NCBI GenBank assembly: GCA_946478635.1
Contig: CAMLCX010000055.1
Span: 1-15,522, forward strand
Direction: 5' to 3'
Source of the DNA: an uncultured Pseudomonadota bacterium
GTDB taxonomy: Bacteria > Desulfobacterota_B > Binatia > UBA9968
Length of the DNA: 15,522 nucleotides
The notes under the pieces were generated by a model that was not told the origin of the DNA, did not search any database, and saw only the letters and a list, made by a program, of their open reading frames with translations. The translations under genes and the position numbers were made by a program. Positions 1 through 5,848 of the stretch are shown here, one piece after another (positions within the stretch are counted from its first letter, which is position 1; each line of letters opens with the position of its first letter).

Positions 1-15
1 TTTCCGTCGCGGACG

Positions 16-276
16 CTATGGGCATTTTACGATCACGCCGCACTCCTCACACCGGTACGCAACCGAGCCGTCCCCTGCCGCATCGACTTCTTCAAAATCG
101 TAGTGACGCCGGCCCGATTTCTCGAAACACTCCGGGCAATAGCCGTCGCCGAGTTCTTCCCCGTCGAGGGTCAAATGGCATTGGCGGCAGCGCACCGTCC
201 GCTTGCGCGACTGCAATAGTTCGAGGGTCGTATGAGCACAATCCATCGAAGCACCCGCTGATCCGGTCGCATTCAT
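16..276 (-). CDS. Small zinc-ribbon protein, function unknown
   Basis: An 86-residue protein with three CxxC knuckles: C30-C33, C47-C50 and C76-C79, plus a lone C85 near the C-terminus. The first two pairs are 13 residues apart, as expected for one four-cysteine zinc ribbon. The third pair, ending in a CEECG motif, could form a second partial site or bind metal in a dimer. There is no signal peptide or membrane segment, so it is probably cytoplasmic. The start codon overlaps the stop of the upstream gene in an ATGA arrangement, and only weak Shine-Dalgarno sequence precedes it, so translation is probably coupled. It is the last of three small same-strand genes. The cysteine pattern is seen directly; zinc binding is inferred from it. 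I do not recognise the family and assign no role. An internal ATG at residue 11 is a less likely start because it would lose the overlap. Confidence 0.7.
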   Translation of the reverse strand: MNATGSAGASMDCAHTTLELLQSRKRTVRCRQCHLTLDGEELGDGYCPECFEKSGRRHYDFEEVDAAGDGSVAYRCEECGVIVKCP

Positions 277-491
277 CCCGGTAGTCGAGTGATGGACAGG
301 ATGTCTTCAGGGCTGACCTGAACGACCCCCTGCGCGGACTCGATGGTCAAACTTCCGTCATCGGCTTTGGCCGTGATGTGGCCGTCCAGTGGATTTGGAA
401 ATCGCCCGGTCTCCGGACGCAACGTTACTTTGACCCTATGGCCGACAGCCAAAATTTTCAGAGAATTTGCCAACGATTGAAATATTGCCAT
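273..491 (-). CDS. Small beta-rich protein, function unknown
   Basis: A 72-residue protein. Residues 1-15 are an amphipathic, helix-like stretch. The remainder alternates short hydrophobic strands with turns (RVKVTL, GHITA, GSLTIE, VVQVS, ILSI), a pattern like small SH3, KOW or Sm-like barrels. This is a guess from the strand pattern, not a family match. There are no cysteines and no signal peptide. A GTG at 494 precedes the ATG directly. I prefer the ATG at 491 because GGAG ends 4 bases before it, while the GTG would sit almost on the Shine-Dalgarno sequence. The gene begins 27 bases after the coiled-coil gene stops and overlaps the zinc-ribbon gene by 4 bases, so the three are probably one transcription unit. 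Confidence 0.6.
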   Translation of the reverse strand: MAIFQSLANSLKILAVGHRVKVTLRPETGRFPNPLDGHITAKADDGSLTIESAQGVVQVSPEDILSITRLPG

Positions 492-518
492 CACTCTCCC
501 CTTGCGCTCGCAACTGCT

Positions 519-839
519 TCATTTCAATAACGCCAACACCAAAGCCGCTACAGCAACCAAACCGATCCCGGCGACGGTGAAAGCCAGGATCTTCAAGGAC
601 TTCTGCACGTTACCCAAGACCGACTCGATAATCTGGACCTGTTCGTCCATCTTTCTATTCACGGCGCTCTGTAATTCTACGGCTTGCCTGAGCGCTTCCA
701 GCTGTTTTGTCGTATTACCGTCGCCCCTGCGGACTGTTTCGACTAGCTTTCGAATCTTGTCCACACCGTCGGTAACCACCGGGCCCATGGTCGTCAGCTG
801 TCCCAGCAGCCTGGCGATCTGCACTATCGGTAAAGCCAT
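519..839 (-). CDS. Tail-anchored coiled-coil protein, function unknown
   Basis: A 106-residue protein with a clear architecture. Residues 1-40 are a mixed helical N-terminus. Residues 43-80 are charged and heptad-like, consistent with a coiled coil. Residues 84-105 are an uninterrupted hydrophobic segment ending in a single lysine, so the protein is probably membrane-anchored by its extreme C-terminus with the coiled coil in the cytoplasm. There is no N-terminal signal. The ATG has GGGAG upstream with about 7 bases of spacing. It is the first of three small genes and is probably transcribed from the candidate promoter at 896-925, although read-through from tupC, which ends about 150 bases upstream, is possible. 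I do not recognise the family. Similar small coiled-coil and membrane proteins often act as scaffolds or partners of larger membrane machines, but nothing here shows which. Confidence 0.65.
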   Translation of the reverse strand: MALPIVQIARLLGQLTTMGPVVTDGVDKIRKLVETVRRGDGNTTKQLEALRQAVELQSAVNRKMDEQVQIIESVLGNVQKSLKILAFTVAGIGLVAVAALVLALLK

Positions 840-895
840 CTGGCGCTCCCGCAGGCGTCTGTCAAAAACGCTCTAAAAACATCCATTCTCCTTCA

Positions 896-925
896 ACAAT
901 AGCAAACCCCGACTGCAAATCTCAA
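896..925 (-). promoter_or_regulatory. Candidate promoter for the three-small-gene operon
   Basis: Read on the minus strand, TTGAGA (920-925, five of six matches to the -35 consensus) is followed after 18 bases by TATTGT (896-901, four of six matches to the -10). It lies between the tupC stop and the coiled-coil gene and would give a leader of about 50 bases. Consensus matching only. Confidence 0.35.
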
Positions 926-989
926 ATCGCTAGCGGCGTTGGAGACGATCTTGAAGAGCCAAAGCAAAATCACGATCCGTTAGGCTATG

Positions 990-2072
990 TCACAGCACAT
1001 GGACCGACTGGCAGTGGAACGACGCCACGACCTGGTCGCCTTCCCGCAGGCAGAGCTCGGTAAACCGCGCGTTGCCAAGCAACGCAACGAGACGGCCGCA
1101 ATCAGACTCAAGCGCGACACGCACATGCGCCGCGGATGGATACAATCTTCGCACCTTCGCTCGCACGACGATGATTTCTTGCGCACAGCATGGCGATTTA
1201 TCGTGGCGGCTGATCTCGATATCCTCCGATCGAATGCATAATGTGACTTGCGCACCCTTCGAAAAGTGGCCTCTCATTTTGACTGCTCCACCGCGAAAGC
1301 ACGCTGTAAACGTTCCCCTTAAAGATTCTTCGACAATCGCCGGGATTCGCGTTTCAATCCCGACGATCGCGGCAACCTCTTCGCTCGCCGGATGGGAAAG
1401 AATTTCCTGCGGACTGGCCAGTTGAAGCAGCTTACCATGGCTCAGAACGCCGATCCGCCGCCCCAATGCCGCCGCCTCCTGCAATTCGTGGGTAACCATG
1501 ACGGTGGTGATCTGAGTCTCCGCCAAAATCTCTTGTATGTCCCAAAGAAGAGTTTCGCGGGTTGGAGCATCCAGCGCGGAAAACGGCTCATCCAACAGCA
1601 GCAGATCAGGATCCAGAACCAGGCCGCGCGCCAAACTGGTCCGCTGCGCCTCCCCCCCTGAAAGGGTGCGGACACGGCGTGACGTTAAATGCGCGATCCC
1701 CAAGCGTTCGAGCCACGGACAGAGCTTTTTGTCGATATGCTTTCGCTCAATTCCTCGTAACTTCAATCCCAGGGCAGCGTTGGCATAGACCGTGGAATCC
1801 AATAACAGCGGTTCCTGAAATACGCTGGCCATGCGGCGCCGCATTACGAGAGAGTTTTTCCCGGCAGTGAGCTCGCCGTGAAAGAAAACCTTCCCTTCGC
1901 TGGGCGGCTGAAGCAGACCCATGACTCGCAGCAGTGTCGATTTCCCTGCTCCGTTCGGGCCAATGACGGCAACGACCTCGCCGGCATGAACCGCGAAAGA
2001 CTCAACATCGAGAACCGTGCTGGCGCCGTGCCGGACCGTGATGTTTTGGAGGGCTAGGAGAGCTTCGGCCAT
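990..2072 (-). CDS. tupC: Tungstate-type ABC transporter ATP-binding protein
   Basis: ATPase subunit that would power tungstate import with the TupB permease and TupA binding protein at the inner membrane. In the 360-residue form starting at 2072, all ABC motifs are present: Walker A GPNGAGKST at 38-46, Q-loop Q86, signature LSGGE at 137-141, Walker B LLLLDE at 157-162, D-loop SALD and the H-loop histidine at 195. Residues from about 290 to the end look like the TOBE-type domain that binds oxyanion in ModC/TupC relatives and can regulate the pump. An in-frame start at 2126 would add 18 residues inside tupB. I chose the ATG at 2072 because the protein then begins at the usual place and GAGG precedes it. 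It overlaps the tupB end by 19 bases, so translation is probably coupled. A molybdate (ModC) or WtpC-like specificity is possible from this subunit alone; tungstate is inferred from TupA and TupB. Confidence 0.88.
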   Translation of the reverse strand: MAEALLALQNITVRHGASTVLDVESFAVHAGEVVAVIGPNGAGKSTLLRVMGLLQPPSEGKVFFHGELTAGKNSLVMRRRMASVFQEPLLLDSTVYANAALGLKLRGIERKHIDKKLCPWLERLGIAHLTSRRVRTLSGGEAQRTSLARGLVLDPDLLLLDEPFSALDAPTRETLLWDIQEILAETQITTVMVTHELQEAAALGRRIGVLSHGKLLQLASPQEILSHPASEEVAAIVGIETRIPAIVEESLRGTFTACFRGGAVKMRGHFSKGAQVTLCIRSEDIEISRHDKSPCCAQEIIVVRAKVRRLYPSAAHVRVALESDCGRLVALLGNARFTELCLREGDQVVASFHCQSVHVL

Positions 2073-2767
2073 CGCAGTTGGCCTCGCTGCTGGATGTGAG
2101 TGAGAAAGAGATTGAGAGCGAAGCAAAGCGCAAGCAGAATCAAGCCCAACGCGATCGCTACATCGAAGTTACCTTTGCCGGTTTCCAGCACGGTGGCGGT
2201 AGTCAAAACACGGGTCTGACCGCGGATGTTACCGCCCACCATCATGGATGCCCCCACCTCGGAAATGACACCACCAAAGCCGGCCATCACGGCCGCCAAA
2301 AGCGGCAATCTCGCCTCCTTGCAAAGCAGCCACAACGCTTGGAATCTGGATGCGCCGATACCAAGCAACTGGAGCGCAAGATTCGGATCGAGACTCTGAA
2401 AGCTCGCCATCGTCAATCCCGCAACGATCGGAAAAGCGATGACCACCTGGGCGATGACCATGGCGGCGGGCGTGTAAATCAGGTCGAGGAAGCCAAGAGG
2501 CCCGCTGCGCCAGAGCGCGATCGATATGAAAAGTCCGACAACGACAGGCGGCAGTCCCATGCCGGTGTTCACCAACGCGGCACCGATGGCGCGACCGGGG
2601 AAACGGGTCAAAGCCAGCATGATGCCCAGGGGAATACCGAGCAGAAGCGAGATCAACGTTGCGCTTCCCGAGATTTTGAGGGAGAGCCACGTAATCGCCC
2701 AAACTTCCCCGTCGCCGCCAAATACAAGCTCGAGTGCCTTCACGATGCCTTGCCAGATCAGTTCCAC
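2054..2767 (-). CDS. tupB: Tungstate-type ABC transporter permease
   Basis: Membrane permease of 237 residues, the usual length for TupB. Hydrophobic segments lie near 34-56, 60-86, 98-122, 156-178 and 200-224. The cytoplasmic coupling loop, which contacts the ATPase, is visible around 134-159 (LLGIG, then KEARLPLL). Two stretches are very typical of TupB: EVGASMMVGGNI at about 170-181 and TRVLTTATVLETGKGNFD at about 185-202. The start is GTG, supported by a GGAG sequence 7 bases upstream. Only two bases separate the tupA stop from this start, and the end overlaps tupC, so the three genes form one operon. Recognition as TupB-like is strong; the transported ion (tungstate rather than molybdate) is an inference from family resemblance. 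Confidence 0.9.
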   Translation of the reverse strand: MELIWQGIVKALELVFGGDGEVWAITWLSLKISGSATLISLLLGIPLGIMLALTRFPGRAIGAALVNTGMGLPPVVVGLFISIALWRSGPLGFLDLIYTPAAMVIAQVVIAFPIVAGLTMASFQSLDPNLALQLLGIGASRFQALWLLCKEARLPLLAAVMAGFGGVISEVGASMMVGGNIRGQTRVLTTATVLETGKGNFDVAIALGLILLALCFALNLFLTHIQQRGQLRWPKLS

Positions 2768-2769
2768 GA

Positions 2770-3621
2770 CTAAACTCCCAGGTCTTCCTCGCGCTTGCCG
2801 GCGACCGGCACGAACAGCGGCTCGCCGAATTTTTCCACGCCGAAGGTCTTGATGAGCGCTTGCGTCTGCGGCGACACCATGAAATCGGCCAGCGCCCTGC
2901 CGCCAGCGGTATTGATTCTTGCGCCGTTTGCGGAGTTGATTTCCATGACCGAATAAATGTTGAGCAAAGCTCTGTCGCCCTCTATAAGGATCGGCAGTGT
3001 CAGCCGTTTTTGCAGCGCCAAATAAGTGCCGCGATCGGTGATCGTGTAGCCGTTGCGCTCATTGGCAACGCCAAGCGTCGCCGCCATCCCCAAACCCGCT
3101 TCAATATACCACTCCCCTTTCGGTTCGATGCGGGCTTCTTTCCAGAGTGTTTTCTCGAGAGTGTGAGTCCCGGAGTTGTCGCCGCGCGAAACAAAGCGCG
3201 CCTTGGCTTGTGCGATCAGCTGCATGGCCGAGACGGCGGCTTTCGACGCCTTGATTTTTGCCGGGTCGTCTTTGGGACCGATGATGACAAAGTCGTTGTA
3301 CATGATGAGGCGCCGATTCAAGAGCTTACCTTCAGCGACATATTGCTTTTCGAGAGTCGGCGCGTGAACCAGCGTCACGTCGGCATCGCCTTTGGCTGCC
3401 AATGCCAGCGCCTGGCCCGTGCCGACCGAAATCACCTTCACGGTGTAACCGCTTTGCCGCTCGAAGAGCGGCATCAACACGTCGAGCAATCCAGTATCTT
3501 GCGTGCTCGTCGTGGTGGACAAGATCACGTTCTTCGGCTCGCCGCACCACGCCATCGATACGCCGGCGAGTATGAGAACCGAAACAAACAGAAACCCGCT
3601 AGCGATGCGCTTGTCGATCAT
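2770..3621 (-). CDS. tupA: Tungstate-binding periplasmic protein
   Basis: Substrate-binding protein of 283 residues that would capture tungstate in the periplasm and deliver it to TupB. Residues 1-26 form a signal peptide: a basic start, a hydrophobic core (FLFVSVLILAGV) and cleavage probably near residues 24-27. The WC pair there is not a convincing lipobox. Family motifs are clear: TTTSTQDTGLL at 36-46, SVGTGQAL at 65-72, MYNDFVIIGP at 107-116 and RGDNSGTHT at 146-154. In TupA-type proteins the TTTSTQ and RGDNSG loops contact the oxyanion. This distinguishes it from the ModA group. The ATG at 3621 is preceded by a purine-rich GGGGAAAGG stretch about 10 bases away. It is the first gene of the tupABC operon. 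Upstream are a good promoter and a palindrome over the -10 box, suggesting control by a metal- or oxyanion-sensing repressor. Confidence 0.92.
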   Translation of the reverse strand: MIDKRIASGFLFVSVLILAGVSMAWCGEPKNVILSTTTSTQDTGLLDVLMPLFERQSGYTVKVISVGTGQALALAAKGDADVTLVHAPTLEKQYVAEGKLLNRRLIMYNDFVIIGPKDDPAKIKASKAAVSAMQLIAQAKARFVSRGDNSGTHTLEKTLWKEARIEPKGEWYIEAGLGMAATLGVANERNGYTITDRGTYLALQKRLTLPILIEGDRALLNIYSVMEINSANGARINTAGGRALADFMVSPQTQALIKTFGVEKFGEPLFVPVAGKREEDLGV

Positions 3622-3643
3622 CGTTCTTATGCCTTTCCCCTTT

Positions 3644-3669
3644 GATAAATTCCCGAAGCGAAATTTATC
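3644..3669 (-). promoter_or_regulatory. Palindrome over the tupA promoter, candidate operator
   Basis: Perfect inverted repeat with arms GATAAATT (3644-3651) and AATTTATC (3662-3669) and a 10-base spacer. It covers the -10 box and the expected start point of the tupA transcript, 23-48 bases before the tupA ATG. In RNA the spacer contains C-UUCG-G, a very stable tetraloop, so it could also act as a 5' leader hairpin. The palindrome is seen directly; repressor binding is inferred. It is not an obvious match to the classical ModE site. Confidence 0.5.
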
Positions 3670-3692
3670 TTACTAATCCAGGGCAGCGTCAA
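3664..3692 (-). promoter_or_regulatory. Candidate sigma70-type promoter of tupABC
   Basis: On the minus strand, TTGACG (3687-3692, five of six -35 matches) is followed after exactly 17 bases by GATAAA (3664-3669, four of six -10 matches). The predicted start point falls inside the palindrome. Position, spacing and strand all fit transcription of tupABC. Confidence 0.5.
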
Positions 3693-3840
3693 GCCCCCGT
3701 GTAGCCGCATTCATTAGAGGATAACCACTTTCCTCGGCGATTTTGGATATGTCGTAATTGAATTCTCCGGCAAGATTACGTCGGAACCACTTTTGGCGAG
3801 TGCGTTTGCTTGAGGCCCACTCATAGAGCGATAAATTCAA
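3673..3840 (-). CDS. Possible 55-residue protein between aldo/keto reductase and tupA
   Basis: An open frame of 55 codons from a TTG at 3840 to a TAG at 3673-3675. The TTG follows an in-frame stop and is preceded by GAGG about 9 bases upstream. The ORF overlaps the last 20 bases of the aldo/keto reductase gene in another frame. The translation is soluble and looks protein-like: a basic, aromatic first half (residues EWASSK, then KWFRRNLAGEF) and an acidic, helical second half (ISKIAEESGYPL, then ATRGLDAALD). I do not recognise it. It may be a small gene, the remnant of a longer one, or chance. Its stop lies within the tupA promoter spacer, so if real it ends just as tup transcription begins. 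The absence of an ATG or GTG start and its short length keep confidence low. Confidence 0.3.
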   Translation of the reverse strand: MNLSLYEWASSKRTRQKWFRRNLAGEFNYDISKIAEESGYPLMNAATRGLDAALD

Positions 3841-4660
3841 TCATTTCGACCTCATGATCGGAAAGCGCCAGCATTTCGGCTTTCAAGTCTTCCTGCATAT
3901 GTTGTTGGCTGCTCGTTCCAGTGAGCGGCAGCATGCCGATCTGTAAGGCAAACCGAAAAATCACCTGCGCCGCGCCAATGGCGAGCCGTTTTGCGATCGC
4001 CTGAACCCGCGGATCGACGAGAACTTTTTGATTCGCCGTCAAGAGCGAAAAACCCTGGTAGATGATGCCGTGCTCCCGGCAAATTTCCCTAACCTGCCTA
4101 TCCCATCCGAGCACGGCATAACAGCGGTTCTGCACCACCATGGGTCTGATATTCCCCTGCTCGCAAAGCTGCGCCAATTGAGCAGCCGTAATGTTGCTGA
4201 TGCCGATCATCCTGGTTTTTCCGGACTGGCACAGATTTTCCATCTCCGTCCACACCTCCCAGTCCGCGGTACCCAAGCCGCGCCTTTGAAAAGGCGCATG
4301 CAGGACGTAGGAGTCCAGATAGTTGGTGCCAAGATGATTCAGCGAGCTGGCAAAAGATTGTCTCACCTGGGTGGTCAGATCCGCCGAGCGATCGTAGGGG
4401 GTGCGATGGTCTTGACCGTCCGCGGAAGTAAATTTCGTTTGCAGGAACAGCGTGCCGCGCTTGATTCCCTGTTTGTCGAGCGCCCGCAGAGCCTCACCAA
4501 CCAATGCTTCATCGTAATGGATCAATTGATTCGCGGTATCGATAGCTCTAAAGCCCGAATCCACCGCCAGTTGGACCAATTTCGCGGTGGCCTCTTTTTT
4601 CCACGCCGTGCCATACATAAACGAAGGAATCTCAACCTCGTTATAAGCGGTCAAATGCAT
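3821..4660 (-). CDS. Aldo/keto reductase family protein
   Basis: A 279-residue cytoplasmic (alpha/beta)8-barrel oxidoreductase that would reduce an aldehyde or ketone with NAD(P)H; the substrate is unknown. The catalytic tetrad can be placed as D41 (in AIDTA), Y49, K76 (in LQTKF) and H121 (in YVLHAP). GISN at 153-156 and VQN at 176-178 line the nicotinamide site, and GFSLL at 203-207 follows. The usual IPKS-type phosphate-binding stretch near the C-terminus is altered here to PLTGTSSQQHMQEDL (245-259), so the preference for NADPH over NADH cannot be read off. The ATG has a strong GGGAGG Shine-Dalgarno sequence 5 bases upstream. The gene is divergent from the PqqC-like gene. It lies upstream of tupABC on the same strand but is separated by about 200 bases that contain a tup promoter, so it is probably a separate unit. 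Confidence 0.85.
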   Translation of the reverse strand: MHLTAYNEVEIPSFMYGTAWKKEATAKLVQLAVDSGFRAIDTANQLIHYDEALVGEALRALDKQGIKRGTLFLQTKFTSADGQDHRTPYDRSADLTTQVRQSFASSLNHLGTNYLDSYVLHAPFQRRGLGTADWEVWTEMENLCQSGKTRMIGISNITAAQLAQLCEQGNIRPMVVQNRCYAVLGWDRQVREICREHGIIYQGFSLLTANQKVLVDPRVQAIAKRLAIGAAQVIFRFALQIGMLPLTGTSSQQHMQEDLKAEMLALSDHEVEMIEFIAL

Positions 4661-4859
4661 CTAAACCTCCCATTCGCTAAATTGCCTGGACCCGCCTCGA
4701 CCATGAGATTAACATACCCGTCCGGAAAAACGCCGAGTGTTTCCCGGGATTATTTCTTCGCCCGGCCAAAAACCCAAAATTGGCCAGCGCCAGAAGCGCT
4801 GCTTCGGATAACCTCCGCTGCCTCAATAGCACACCTTCTGTTCTCAGAAAGGTCGAACA

Positions 4860-4889
4860 TTGACATTGCGCGGAGCCTTCGGCTAAGAA
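4860..4889 (+). promoter_or_regulatory. Candidate promoter for the PqqC-like gene
   Basis: In the 268-base gap between the divergent aldo/keto reductase and PqqC-like genes, a perfect TTGACA (4860-4865) lies 18 bases before a weak TAAGAA (4884-4889). The -10 match is only three of six. A start point would fall about 35 bases before the GTG at 4929. I see no RNA gene or clear palindrome elsewhere in this gap. Confidence 0.3.
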
Positions 4890-4928
4890 TCGTAGTGTAT
4901 ACAGGATCGGTGGAAAAGGAACTCAACC

Positions 4929-5666
4929 GTGGCGGAACGAAAATCCATGACTTCGCAAGAAGCGAAACAAAAAGCCGAAGCCATCAGAAAAGTCATCCTG
5001 GACACCTACTATCGTGAAGTGCAACCCGCGCCTTTCTTCGCCGATCTTCGCGCCGGCACCTTATCCCGGCCGCGCCTTCAGGGCTGGATAAAAAACTGGT
5101 ATTCCTTCGCCCTCGAAGTCAACACCGGCATGGCGACCGTCTACCATCAGTTTGTCGGTTTTTTCAAACGACACCCTGAACTGGAAAATCGCATCGCGCA
5201 GAAAATCGGCGAGGAATTCACCACCCCGGCGATCGGCGGCCATGCCCGCATGCTGCCGATTCTGGGCAAGGCTCTTGGCGTAAGCGCTGAGGACATGATC
5301 GAGTGCGAGCTGATTCCCGAGGCCCGCGGCCTGGTGGATTTCTTCGTTCGCTCCTGGATCGATATCCCCCTTGCTGAGTGTTTCGCGGTGCATATGGAAG
5401 AGGAGATCTTCGGTTTCATCTCGCGCGATTTCCAGCAAAGCCTGCCCCAGTACGGCGTGGGCAAGGACGACATGAAGTATTTTCGCATTCACGAAGAAGC
5501 CGATCTCGACGAACATCACGGCGGCACCAACCAGGCGATCCTGGAGGTCGCGCTCCAGGAAGGCTACGGCAATGAGCGCGCCGGCTGGCCGCTCGAATAC
5601 TGCGGCAAGATCGCCGTACAGATGATCGGCAACTTTTACGACGGTGTGTATCGCCGTTTCGCGTAA
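4929..5666 (+). CDS. PqqC/TenA-like haem-oxygenase-fold protein, probable metalloenzyme
   Basis: A 245-residue, all-helical, cytoplasmic protein of the TenA/PqqC superfamily (annotated in many genomes as iron-containing redox enzyme). The family includes PqqC, TenA and the haem-oxygenase-like di-iron oxidases. Candidate metal ligands are E95/E96 and H105 (GEEFTTPAIGGH), E157-E159 (HMEEEIFGF), and H188, D192 and H196 in an H-x3-D-x3-H pattern. The last pattern resembles the third-helix motif of haem-oxygenase-like di-iron oxidases, so an oxygen-using metal enzyme is more likely than a thiaminase, but the product is unknown. It is not a clear PqqC, and no other pqq genes are present. The GTG start is supported by AAGGA about 8 bases upstream; an ATG six codons later is weaker. 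The stop codon lies in a hairpin loop. It is probably co-transcribed with the downstream cupin gene despite a 182-base repeat-filled gap. Confidence 0.75.
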   Translation: MAERKSMTSQEAKQKAEAIRKVILDTYYREVQPAPFFADLRAGTLSRPRLQGWIKNWYSFALEVNTGMATVYHQFVGFFKRHPELENRIAQKIGEEFTTPAIGGHARMLPILGKALGVSAEDMIECELIPEARGLVDFFVRSWIDIPLAECFAVHMEEEIFGFISRDFQQSLPQYGVGKDDMKYFRIHEEADLDEHHGGTNQAILEVALQEGYGNERAGWPLEYCGKIAVQMIGNFYDGVYRRFA

Positions 5667-5674
5667 GCGAAACG
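5655..5674 (+). other. 8-bp hairpin with GTAA loop holding the stop codon
   Basis: CGTTTCGC (5655-5662) and GCGAAACG (5667-5674) are perfectly complementary around GTAA (5663-5666). In RNA this is an 8-bp stem capped by a GNRA-class tetraloop. The TAA stop of the PqqC-like gene is the last three loop bases. No U-run follows, so it is not a standard intrinsic terminator; it may protect the mRNA 3' end or slow ribosomes. Confidence 0.5.
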
Positions 5675-5678
5675 CGGG

Positions 5679-5705
5679 TTCAAACCGTTCAAGCCGTTCA
5701 AGCCC
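5679..5705 (-). repeat. Three 9-bp repeat units, inverted orientation
   Basis: Units TTCAAACCG, TTCAAGCCG and TTCAAGCCC follow one another at exact 9-base spacing. On the minus strand they read as TTGAACGNN-type units, so they are inverted relative to the seven-unit array at 5752-5814. Together the two arrays flank the GC-rich palindrome at 5716-5738. Confidence 0.7.
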
Positions 5706-5715
5706 CCTCCTTAAT

Positions 5716-5738
5716 CCTCCCCCGCGACGCGGGGGAGG
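5716..5738. repeat. GC-rich REP-like palindrome
   Basis: Two perfect 11-base arms, CCTCCCCCGCG (5716-5726) and CGCGGGGGAGG (5728-5738), around a single base. Looser pairing extends outward between a C-rich run (5703-5710) and a G-rich run (5743-5751). The stem is too GC-rich and lacks the U-tract expected of an intrinsic terminator. It resembles the C-rich/G-rich intergenic palindromes common in proteobacterial chromosomes. Confidence 0.65.
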
Positions 5739-5751
5739 AAAGAGGTGGGGG

Positions 5752-5814
5752 TTAAACGACTTGAACGAAGCGAAGCAGTTGAACGTTTTGAACGACTTGA
5801 ACGATTTGAACGTG
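5752..5814 (+). repeat. Seven-unit tandem 9-bp repeat, consensus TTGAACGNN
   Basis: Seven consecutive 9-base units in strict register: TTAAACGAC, TTGAACGAA, GCGAAGCAG (the most diverged), TTGAACGTT, TTGAACGAC, TTGAACGAT and TTGAACGTG. Bases 1-7 are conserved and 8-9 vary. There are no spacers, so this is not a CRISPR array. It lies 34 bases before the cupin ATG, within the probable transcript. Frames through it give repetitive LN-rich or KSF-rich peptides that are artefacts of the repeat. Confidence 0.75.
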
Positions 5815-5848
5815 CTTCGAGATATCGGAACGAGTCTGGAGGTTGAAG

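Noticed and set aside
2734..3645. Long plus-strand frame of 303 codons across tupA.
   Set aside because: It is antisense to an unmistakable TupA with signal peptide and family motifs. Its translation is rich in R, H and Q with no recognisable domain, as expected of a shadow in a GC-biased gene.
3622..3820. Molybdenum/tungsten-cofactor riboswitch upstream of tupA.
   Set aside because: The predicted transcript leader is only about 40 bases, too short for that riboswitch. Only the palindrome hairpin is supported.
4028..5017. Plus-strand frame of 329 codons across the aldo/keto reductase and the start of the PqqC-like gene.
   Set aside because: Antisense to a reductase with an intact catalytic tetrad, and overlapping the PqqC-like gene in another frame. 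No domain is visible.
5716..5738. Strong intrinsic terminator after the PqqC-like gene.
   Set aside because: The 11-bp GC stem is followed by AAAGAGG and not a U-run, and the next gene is on the same strand. A REP-like element fits better.
5752..5814. Possible CRISPR-like array.
   Set aside because: The units are 9 bases long and contiguous, with no unique spacers and no cas genes.
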